Below, piece after piece: positions 1 through 5,231 of a stretch of DNA of 5,799 bases (positions are counted from its first letter, which is position 1; the number at the start of each line of letters is the position of its first letter). A program made the position numbers and the translations under genes. The notes below the pieces were generated by a model. That model saw only the letters and a program-made list of their open reading frames with translations. It was not told the origin of the DNA and ran no database searches. Source of the stretch: an uncultured Candidatus Melainabacteria bacterium (GTDB lineage Bacteria > Cyanobacteriota > Vampirovibrionia > Gastranaerophilales > Gastranaerophilaceae); NCBI GenBank assembly GCA_937891325.1, contig CALAFU010000069.1:1-5799 (forward strand), in the 5' to 3' direction.

Positions 1-18
1 GTGGGACGTTACTCCCAC
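1..18. repeat. Inverted repeat at window edge, probably truncated
   Basis: GTGGGA (1-6) and TCCCAC (13-18) are perfect reverse complements around a 6-base spacer. The right arm is followed by CGACA, so the stem may continue to the left of the window, but this cannot be seen. The site lies in the gene-free stretch downstream of the pilin gene, next to a second palindrome at 66-86. It may be part of a dispersed intergenic element or a terminator of a gene outside the window. No T-run follows it on the plus strand. Confidence 0.45.
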
Positions 19-65
19 GACAACCCGAATAATCCAAGAATATTTCAGGGTCTCTTGAACATAAG

Positions 66-86
66 ATTCTGAAACAAGTTCAGAAT
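66..86. repeat. Short intergenic palindrome, likely dispersed repeat
   Basis: ATTCTGAA (66-73), loop ACAAG (74-78) and TTCAGAAT (79-86) form a perfect 8-bp stem with a 5-base loop. The word CTGAAACAAGTTCAG followed by ATGACA resembles a palindrome type I recall from intergenic regions of unrelated bacterial genomes, so a mobile or MITE-like repeat is plausible. It lies 17 bases beyond the pilin stop codon and could also form an RNA hairpin at the 3' end of that transcript. The base run after it on the minus strand is not T-rich enough for a convincing intrinsic terminator. Confidence 0.55.
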
Positions 87-102
87 GACAATATGTCCTA
101 TC

Positions 103-786
103 CTAGTCGCATTGATGTTTTGTAGACCAATTCAAATCATTACAGTGCAAGTAATCCATATTACCGATAGACAATACCCAATTTAAAATATCATACTCCG
201 GCGCCATAACACCTTCTGTATCATTGTAAGTTATTGTACCTAGCCCATCTTCGTTAATAATTGCATCAAATATATCTATGCCTTTTTTAGATGGACCTTT
301 TACACCATCTACATCAAAATATACATGAGTTTCAGGAAGATATACTACAACAGCCCCAGAAGGTAATGTAAATGCCGCCGAATTAGAGAATGATGCGCCA
401 AAAGTCTTATCATCAATTGAACTACCATTATATTCAACATATTTTTTAGATGAGTTATGACATTGAGTAATATTATTTCCACAGTTTGTACCCATTTTTA
501 TATATTTTGATAGTTCATCAACGACAGCTTTACTCTTTGCCGAATATGTTGTTGCATTTGCATCATCATAAATTTCATCAAGAGATTTGTTTGTTAACAT
601 ACGAGTAAAACCTGAATCAAGTTCATTGTACGTTGTTTTTGCCAACATTACATATTTGTCCTCATCAACACTTTGTGACAAGTTAGGTAAAGCAATTGCC
701 GCAGTTATACCAATAATCGCTACAACCAACAAAACCTCTGCTAGTGTAAACGCTTTGAATTTATTATAAATTGAGTTTAATTTCAT
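103..786 (-). CDS. Type IV pilin / type II secretion pseudopilin-like protein
   Basis: This 227-residue protein has a class III (prepilin) leader. A short basic N-terminus (residues 1-12) is followed by F13-T-L-A-E17 and a hydrophobic helix to about residue 34. Prepilin peptidase should cut between A12 and F13; E17 is the conserved Glu+5. Ala instead of the usual Gly at -1 is a tolerated variant. The C-terminal globular part has four cysteines (C102, C109, C215, C226), which could form one disulfide within the middle region and one near the C-terminus. A segment at about 158-173 (D158-x-D160-G ... G169-x-D171-x-F173) resembles a motif I recall in pilin-like proteins of Melainabacteria and may bind a cation; that is inference. 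The start is supported by AGAGGT at 792-797, about 6 bases before the ATG, and by a good promoter upstream. It stands alone, so whether it is a pilus subunit, a minor pilin or a secretion/competence pseudopilin cannot be decided. Confidence 0.9.
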   Translation of the reverse strand: MKLNSIYNKFKAFTLAEVLLVVAIIGITAAIALPNLSQSVDEDKYVMLAKTTYNELDSGFTRMLTNKSLDEIYDDANATTYSAKSKAVVDELSKYIKMGTNCGNNITQCHNSSKKYVEYNGSSIDDKTFGASFSNSAAFTLPSGAVVVYLPETHVYFDVDGVKGPSKKGIDIFDAIINEDGLGTITYNDTEGVMAPEYDILNWVLSIGNMDYLHCNDLNWSTKHQCD

Positions 787-810
787 ATCGCACCTCTTTA
801 ATTTATCGGT

Positions 811-839
811 ATTTTAGCATTTATTTTTTTTACAGTCAA
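811..839 (-). promoter_or_regulatory. Sigma70-type promoter of the pilin-like gene
   Basis: Reading the minus strand, TTGACT (839-834) is a near-consensus -35 box and TAAAAT (816-811) is the -10 box, separated by exactly 17 bases. TGC directly before the -10 adds an extended -10 element. Transcription should begin near 804, giving a short leader of under 20 bases before the ATG at 786. The promoter lies just downstream of the terminator at 849-884, so the pilin-like gene is insulated from the nucleotidase-like gene. Confidence 0.8.
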
Positions 840-848
840 TTACAAAAT

Positions 849-884
849 AAAAAGGCGGCGACGCAGTTGCGTCGCCGCCTTTTT
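849..884 (-). terminator. Strong GC-rich intrinsic terminator
   Basis: A long perfect hairpin: GGCGGCGACGCA (854-865) pairs with TGCGTCGCCGCC (868-879), extended by an A-tract (849-853) pairing with a T-tract (880-884). The real loop is probably the four bases AGTT. On the minus strand the stem is followed by a T-rich tract, and it starts 10 bases after the stop codon at 894, so it ends the nucleotidase-like gene. T residues at 880-885 mean it could also work on the plus strand, but no plus-strand gene runs into it. Its GC content stands out against the AT-rich surroundings. Confidence 0.93.
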
Positions 885-893
885 TAATCTTTA

Positions 894-2537
894 TTATGCT
901 TGTTTTTGCATTGTTTTAACTTTATCGTCCATAGAGTATTGTGGGCAATATGTAGCTAAATCATTATATTTGATTGTAATTCTGTTATCTTTTGGCATTG
1001 AGAAATCAACTGTACCTTTTTTAGTTAAGTAATCAGTGAAAATTTCTTGTTGTTCACCAACTTTTTCAGCTGTTGCTTTGTATTTGTCTAAAATTGGTTT
1101 TGAATAATCTGCACAGAATAAGTATGAGTCAAATGCAACTTTTACTTTTTTGTCAGAGCTTGGATTTTTTGTATCAATTGTAGCTGTAACGTTGCCTTTT
1201 TCATCTGTTAATTCTAATTTTGTTAAAGGAGTTTTGCCACCAGCTTGGTCGATAGTGTATTTCATGCCAGCAGTTCTTAATAATGGTGGGTCAACTTCGC
1301 CGAAAACTTTTGCAGATGTAGCGTTTAATAAATCTACAACTTCTTTTTCTGTCATTTCAGCTGCTACGTAAGAACTATTGTATGGTAACATTTCATATTT
1401 TAAATTGTAGTTAGAAATTTCATTGTTAGCGCCACCTTTAACAGTGTTTGTTGCGAATAATACAGCTTGAACGCCTTGAGCTTTACCTTTTTCTAAAACA
1501 GCATCAGCTAACATATTGTGAACAGGGTTTTCTCTGTATCTTTCTTCAAATTCACATTCTGGATCGTAACCGTTAGTTACATTTGCTAAGTGTTGTTTTT
1601 CACCTAAAGTTTCAACCATCAAGTTGTTCACTTTTTTATCCTCAGCAAAGTCTGCAACATTTGCCAATTGGTTTTTAATAGAGTCAGTTTTGATAACACC
1701 ATTCTTATCAAAAACTACATCTAAGAAGCCAACTTTTTCATTTAATTTACCAGCTTGAGTGATAATAACAGGTTCGCCTCTTTTTGATTTAACTAAGTTT
1801 AATTTATGAGTACCACCTTTATCTTCTGATTGAGCACCTTCAATTGTTGCGTGAGAGTGACCGCCTACAATGATATCAATACCTTCTGTTTCTCTTGCAA
1901 CTTTAAGGTCAGCGTGTTCGCCATAACCTAAGTGAGACAACAAGATAATTTTATTAATGCCTTGTTTTTCTAAATTTTTAGCTTCTTCATTGATAGCTCT
2001 AATTGTTTTATCAATATCTTTAACTCTTACGCCTGATTTTGCATCTTCTGTAATACCAACTTCTGCATCAAATGGAGAAGCACCAATTACTGCAAATTTA
2101 TGTCCACCTTTCATAAACACAGCAGATTTAACTAGTTTTTTATCTGCAATTCTGTCTTTTAATGGACAATCTTCACCAATTTCTAAATTTGCTGAAACTG
2201 CTTTTGCATCAATATTTTTTAAGTTTTCAGCCAAACCTTTAGAACCTGGAGTAAATTCGTGGTTGCCTAAAGTAAAAGCATCAAACTTCATCATATTCAT
2301 AACTTTTGAAATAAGTCCAATTCGTTGTTTATCTTTACCATAGAAACAATCACCAGCTGTTAAAGCTAATGTTGAATTGTCTTTGTTAGACTTTTCGAAA
2401 GAGTCTTTTGCCGATTTCAATTTTGACAAACGGTTGATATCACCGTGCATATCGTTAGTGTAAAATACGCTTAATTGAGTTTCGCCAGCTTTTGAATTAG
2501 CAACTTGTGGCTTAAAAAAGTTGTTGATACTTGTCAT
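894..2537 (-). CDS. UshA/5'-nucleotidase-like metallophosphoesterase, leaderless
   Basis: This 547-residue protein has the two-domain layout of the 5'-nucleotidase family. The calcineurin-like metallophosphoesterase domain (about 20-275) shows the dimetal motifs T27-N-D29-M-H31, G62-D63, G91-N92-H93-E94, H202 and G226-H227-S-H229. The second domain (about 335-525) matches the family's C-terminal substrate-binding fold, e.g. 'MLPYNSSY' (383-390) and 'LLRTAGMKYTID' (419-430). Family members usually hydrolyse nucleotides or UDP-sugars outside the cytoplasm. This one has no visible signal peptide or membrane anchor (the N-terminus is MTSINNFFKPQ), so it is predicted cytoplasmic unless exported by another route. 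Residues tied to nucleotide recognition look changed: no GGxR after the 'FATN' segment (361-364), no GGDG after 'SYLF' (471-474), and T96 where UshA has its catalytic-dyad Asp. Phosphohydrolase activity is likely; the substrate is uncertain. An in-frame TAA directly precedes the ATG, which fixes the start; the nearest AGGA is about 14 bases upstream, so translation initiation may be weak. Confidence 0.88.
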   Translation of the reverse strand: MTSINNFFKPQVANSKAGETQLSVFYTNDMHGDINRLSKLKSAKDSFEKSNKDNSTLALTAGDCFYGKDKQRIGLISKVMNMMKFDAFTLGNHEFTPGSKGLAENLKNIDAKAVSANLEIGEDCPLKDRIADKKLVKSAVFMKGGHKFAVIGASPFDAEVGITEDAKSGVRVKDIDKTIRAINEEAKNLEKQGINKIILLSHLGYGEHADLKVARETEGIDIIVGGHSHATIEGAQSEDKGGTHKLNLVKSKRGEPVIITQAGKLNEKVGFLDVVFDKNGVIKTDSIKNQLANVADFAEDKKVNNLMVETLGEKQHLANVTNGYDPECEFEERYRENPVHNMLADAVLEKGKAQGVQAVLFATNTVKGGANNEISNYNLKYEMLPYNSSYVAAEMTEKEVVDLLNATSAKVFGEVDPPLLRTAGMKYTIDQAGGKTPLTKLELTDEKGNVTATIDTKNPSSDKKVKVAFDSYLFCADYSKPILDKYKATAEKVGEQQEIFTDYLTKKGTVDFSMPKDNRITIKYNDLATYCPQYSMDDKVKTMQKQA

Positions 2538-2587
2538 TTAAGTATAAAAATTCCTATATTGTGAGTTGATATATTAATAAAGTCATG

Positions 2588-2617
2588 ATTTTACATGAAA
2601 TTGCCCCAAAATGTAAA
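2588..2617 (-). promoter_or_regulatory. Probable promoter of the UshA-like gene
   Basis: On the minus strand, TTTACA (2617-2612) and TAAAAT (2593-2588) form -35 and -10 boxes with an 18-base spacer. Transcription would start near 2581, leaving a leader of about 44 bases to the ATG at 2537. The spacer contains an unusual GGGGC stretch. This is the best match in the interval, but AT-rich DNA yields chance matches easily. Confidence 0.6.
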
Positions 2618-2627
2618 CCATGTTAAC
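2589..2627. promoter_or_regulatory. Candidate operator: cluster of ATGTWAA words
   Basis: On the plus strand, ATGTAAAC (2611-2618) and ATGTTAAC (2620-2627) form a direct repeat with a 9-base period. TTTTACAT (2589-2596) is the same word in inverted orientation; its arm TTTACAT and ATGTAAA (2611-2617) form a perfect 7-bp inverted repeat with centres 21 bases apart, about two helical turns. The cluster covers both boxes of the predicted leftward promoter and lies about 30 bases upstream of the rightward -10, so a bound regulator could affect both directions. It is inferred from pattern alone; no regulator is known. Confidence 0.3.
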
Positions 2628-2655
2628 AAATTTTAAGCCTTTTTAATTATGTTTG

Positions 2656-2664
2656 TGATATAAT
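2656..2664 (+). promoter_or_regulatory. Extended -10 promoter of the tkt-ftsEX operon
   Basis: TGA followed by a perfect TATAAT (2659-2664) gives a TGnTATAAT extended -10 element. No good -35 box is found 16-18 bases upstream, which is usual for extended -10 promoters. Transcription should start near 2671, about 25 bases before the transketolase ATG. No other comparable promoter was noticed between here and the window end, so it probably drives all four downstream genes. Confidence 0.75.
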
Positions 2665-2682
2665 ATATCTAAAGGAAGATAT

Positions 2683-2688
2683 AAGGAG
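2683..2688 (+). promoter_or_regulatory. Strong ribosome binding site of the transketolase gene
   Basis: AAGGAG stands 7 bases before the ATG at 2696, near-ideal sequence and spacing. It fixes the start of the first operon gene. The following genes lack sites of this quality except ftsX, whose AGGA (4306-4309) lies inside ftsE. Confidence 0.85.
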
Positions 2689-2695
2689 AAAATTA

Positions 2696-3649
2696 ATGTT
2701 AACAGTAAACAAAAAAGAACGTAAATCAATCCGTGCAGCCTATGGTAAAGCATTAGCAGAAGTAGGCAGAGAAAATAAAAACGTAGTTGTTCTTGACTCA
2801 GACTTAGCAGGTTCAACTCAAACAGCAATCTTCGCAAAAGAATTCCCAGACAGATGGTTCGATTGCGGTATTGCAGAAGCAGATATGACAACAACAGCAG
2901 TTGGTTTAGCAACAGTTGGTAAAATTCCATTTATTTCTAGCTTTGCAGTATTTGCAACAGGCAGAAACTACGACCAAGTTAGAAACGGTATTTGCTATGC
3001 TGGTTTCAACGTTAAAGTTGTTGGTACTCACGGTGGTATTACTGTTGGCGAAGACGGCGCTACTCACCAATCATTAGAAGATGTTTCTTTAATGCGTGGT
3101 ATTCCAGGAATGCAAGTTTTAGTTCCTTCAGATTGCGCTGAAATGAATGCAGCTGTAAAATATGCAGCTAACCACTTTGGTCCTGTTTACATTCGTGTAC
3201 CTCGTTCAAATGTACCTGATGTATTTGAAGAAGGTCACAAATTCGATATGACAAAAGCTGTTGTACTAAAAGAAGGTAAAGATGTAACAATCGTTACTAA
3301 CGGTGAAACTACTGCTGAAGTTATTGAAGCATCAGAAATGCTTGCAAAACAAGGTATTGATGTAGAAATCGTTCACATGCCAATGGTAAAACCAATGGAC
3401 AAAACAACAGTTATTGAATCAGCTAAGAAAACAGGTTTTGTAATCACAGTTGAAAACCACTCTGTAATCGGCGGTGTTGGTTCAGCTGTATGTGAAGTTC
3501 TTTCTGAATCTCACCCTGTACCTGTTCACAGATTAGGCGTTCAAGATACATTCGGTCAATCAGGTGACTTCAACAGCTTGATGAAACATTACCGCTTGAA
3601 CTCTACTGAATTAGCAGAAGATATTACAAAATTAATGGAATTAAAATAA
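2696..3649 (+). CDS. Transketolase, C-terminal subunit (split type)
   Basis: The 317 residues equal the C-terminal half of a normal transketolase of about 650 residues. The pyrimidine-binding domain (about 6-170) has 'GIAEADM' (58-64), with E61 as the expected glutamate that activates thiamine diphosphate, then 'FAVFATGR' (83-90) and D120-G-A-T-H124-Q, matching the active-site loop with its conserved His. The transketolase C-terminal domain (about 185-305) includes E253-N-H and a glycine-rich 'IGGVGSA'. The partner N-terminal subunit, which supplies the diphosphate/metal-binding half, is needed for two-carbon ketol transfer in the non-oxidative pentose phosphate pathway. That partner is often the adjacent upstream gene, but here the upstream neighbour is a divergent, unrelated gene. 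The protein is cytoplasmic, with no signal peptide. It is first in an operon with ftsE, ftsX and an HDOD gene; ftsE begins 1 base after its stop. Related families (DXS, pyruvate dehydrogenase beta) share the fold but fit the length and motifs less well. Confidence 0.94.
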   Translation: MLTVNKKERKSIRAAYGKALAEVGRENKNVVVLDSDLAGSTQTAIFAKEFPDRWFDCGIAEADMTTTAVGLATVGKIPFISSFAVFATGRNYDQVRNGICYAGFNVKVVGTHGGITVGEDGATHQSLEDVSLMRGIPGMQVLVPSDCAEMNAAVKYAANHFGPVYIRVPRSNVPDVFEEGHKFDMTKAVVLKEGKDVTIVTNGETTAEVIEASEMLAKQGIDVEIVHMPMVKPMDKTTVIESAKKTGFVITVENHSVIGGVGSAVCEVLSESHPVPVHRLGVQDTFGQSGDFNSLMKHYRLNSTELAEDITKLMELK

Positions 3650-3650
3650 A

Positions 3651-4325
3651 ATGATACAGTTACGCTCGGTAACAAAAAAATATAAGAACAAATACGCTCT
3701 AAAAAGCGTAGACCTAGACATTTTATCAGGTGAATTTGTATTCATCGTAGGTAAGTCTGGTGCTGGTAAATCTACATTGATAAAAATGCTTTACAAGGAA
3801 GAAACACCTTCTTCTGGTACTGTAATTATCGGTGGTATCAACATCGCAAACTTACCTCCAGAAAAAGTGCCTAACTTAAGACGTTGCATGGGTATCGTAT
3901 TCCAAGATTACAAATTACTTCAAAATCAAACTGTATACGATAACGTTGCTTATGTAATCAGAACTTTGGGTATTAGCTCAAAAGAAGTTCACGCAAGGGT
4001 TACAGGCGCTCTTAAAGTTGTAGGCTTAATCGATAAAATGAAAGCTAGACCTAGCGAACTTTCAGGTGGTGAACAACAACGTGTAAGTATCGCAAGAGCT
4101 ATAGTAAATGGTCCACCTCTTTTGATTGCCGACGAACCTACAGGTAACTTAGACCCTAAAAACTCTTTGGAGGTTATGCAAATTCTTGACCAAATTAACC
4201 AAAGAGGTATTACGGTTATTGTATCAACTCACGACCAAAACATGGTAAATTACTTTAGAAAACGTGTAATTACGCTTGATAATGGTGAAATTATTCGTGA
4301 TGTTCAGGACGGTACTTATGAATAA
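3651..4325 (+). CDS. ftsE: Cell division ATP-binding protein FtsE
   Basis: This 224-residue ABC ATPase has family-typical length and all motifs: A-loop Y11, Walker A G34-KSGAGKST-42, Q-loop Q85 in 'FQDYKLL', signature L137-SGGEQQ-143, Walker B 'LLIADE' (157-162), D-loop 'NLD' (166-168) and switch H194. The 'FQDYKLL' and 'TVYDNVAY' stretches are characteristic of FtsE rather than of other small ABC ATPases, and ftsX follows directly. FtsE dimerises on the cytoplasmic face of the FtsX membrane subunit. ATP hydrolysis is thought to drive a conformational change that activates peptidoglycan hydrolases at the septum rather than to transport a substrate. The gene starts 1 base after the transketolase stop with only a weak GGA about 11 bases upstream, so translational coupling is likely. 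It ends with an 8-base overlap into ftsX. Confidence 0.96.
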   Translation: MIQLRSVTKKYKNKYALKSVDLDILSGEFVFIVGKSGAGKSTLIKMLYKEETPSSGTVIIGGINIANLPPEKVPNLRRCMGIVFQDYKLLQNQTVYDNVAYVIRTLGISSKEVHARVTGALKVVGLIDKMKARPSELSGGEQQRVSIARAIVNGPPLLIADEPTGNLDPKNSLEVMQILDQINQRGITVIVSTHDQNMVNYFRKRVITLDNGEIIRDVQDGTYE

Positions 4326-5229
4326 TTCAAAAGCCCAAAAATTAAAAAAGAAGGTAAAAAATCATATTCCAAAAGACTGGTTAACAGAAATTAGAATTGT
4401 TTACCGTATGTCTGTTGAAATATTTAACGATATTAGACGAACAGGTTTAATCAATTTGGCTATCATTACAACAATGGCAGCTATTTTGACCTTGTTCGGC
4501 GCTTTACTTAGAACAACTCTTTCTGTTTCATCATTTGCACATGAGCTAGGTAATGTACTTGAAATTTCAGTATATTTAAAATCTAACGCAGATGCAAACA
4601 TTGTTGCTGAAAGAATTAAAGAGTTTGACCACGTTGAAAAGGTTAAAATTATACCAAAGGAAAAATCTTGGTCAGATTTGAAGCGTGAACTTGATATTTC
4701 TGATATCGACAACCCATTGCCTGATACATTACACGTAAAGGTTGACAAACCAGAAAATACAAATGAAGTATTCGGCAAGATTAAAGCTCTGTCGGTCGTA
4801 GAAGATATGAGTTATGCTCAAGACTTAGCGAAGAAAATTCAAGTCTTGAATAAGGTCGTAAACACCACAACTGTAATTGTTGTAATCATTGTAGCGATAC
4901 TGACAATAACGATTATTAATAATACAATTCAACTTGTAATTCAATCAAGAAAAGATGAAATCGAAATTATGCGCCTGATGGGCGTAAGCAATTGGTATAT
5001 CAGAATTCCATTGATTATGCAAGGTGCGTTATATGGTTTTGTTGGTGCGCTTATTGCATTAATCCCTATTGATATTGTACAAAATATGTTGAATAATATT
5101 CACAAATTCTTTGTAATTCCATCACCTGTATTTGCAGGCAACATCGTAATTATCGCAACAATCGTAATGGGTATTGCATTCGGTGCTGGTGGTAGCTTCT
5201 TATCAATCAAAAAACACTTACAAGTATAG
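4318..5229 (+). CDS. ftsX: Cell division permease-like protein FtsX
   Basis: This 303-residue membrane protein is the partner of FtsE. It has a basic cytoplasmic N-terminus (1-43), TM1 about 44-66, an extracytoplasmic domain about 67-180 that includes the typical 'NPLPDTLHVKV' (132-142), then TM2 about 183-205, TM3 about 233-255 and TM4 about 270-295. The loop after TM2, 'EIEIMRLMGVSNWYIRIPL', is the conserved FtsX cytoplasmic segment that contacts the ATPase. The extracytoplasmic domain normally binds a peptidoglycan hydrolase or its adaptor; none is encoded in this window. The start chosen is the ATG at 4318, preceded by AGGA at 4306-4309 with 8-base spacing and overlapping the ftsE end by 8 bases. 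The frame stays open to an ATG at 4276, but that would add 14 residues deep inside ftsE without a visible ribosome binding site. Confidence 0.95.
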   Translation: MNNSKAQKLKKKVKNHIPKDWLTEIRIVYRMSVEIFNDIRRTGLINLAIITTMAAILTLFGALLRTTLSVSSFAHELGNVLEISVYLKSNADANIVAERIKEFDHVEKVKIIPKEKSWSDLKRELDISDIDNPLPDTLHVKVDKPENTNEVFGKIKALSVVEDMSYAQDLAKKIQVLNKVVNTTTVIVVIIVAILTITIINNTIQLVIQSRKDEIEIMRLMGVSNWYIRIPLIMQGALYGFVGALIALIPIDIVQNMLNNIHKFFVIPSPVFAGNIVIIATIVMGIAFGAGGSFLSIKKHLQV

Positions 5230-5231
5230 AT

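Noticed and set aside
66..86. Intrinsic terminator for the pilin-like gene
   Set aside because: The 8-bp stem is AT-rich and the minus-strand sequence after it lacks a U-run, so it is listed as a repeat instead.
1957..2343. Plus-strand open frame of 128 codons
   Set aside because: It is fully antisense to the metal-binding domain of the UshA-like gene, whose motifs are clear, and its Ser/Leu-rich product matches nothing I recognise.
2538..2695. Riboswitch or small RNA in the divergent intergenic region
   Set aside because: Both predicted leaders are short (about 25 and 44 bases) and no extended conserved secondary structure was seen; the space is accounted for by two promoters.
2643..2930. 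Minus-strand open frame of 95 codons, very leucine-rich
   Set aside because: It lies mostly antisense to the transketolase start and across its promoter. The leucine-rich composition is what antisense reading of this codon use produces, and no family is recognised.
2696..3649. Broken full-length transketolase (pseudogene) reading
   Set aside because: The gene has its own promoter, an ideal ribosome binding site and a complete C-terminal subunit. No remnant of an N-terminal half is seen upstream, so a natural split subunit fits better.
4276..4317. A longer FtsX starting at the ATG at 4276
   Set aside because: It would add 14 residues encoded inside ftsE without a visible ribosome binding site. 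The ATG at 4318 has AGGA at good spacing and a normal short overlap with ftsE.
4401..4778. Minus-strand open frame of 125 codons
   Set aside because: It is antisense to the TM1 and extracytoplasmic regions of ftsX and has no recognisable domain or ribosome binding site.
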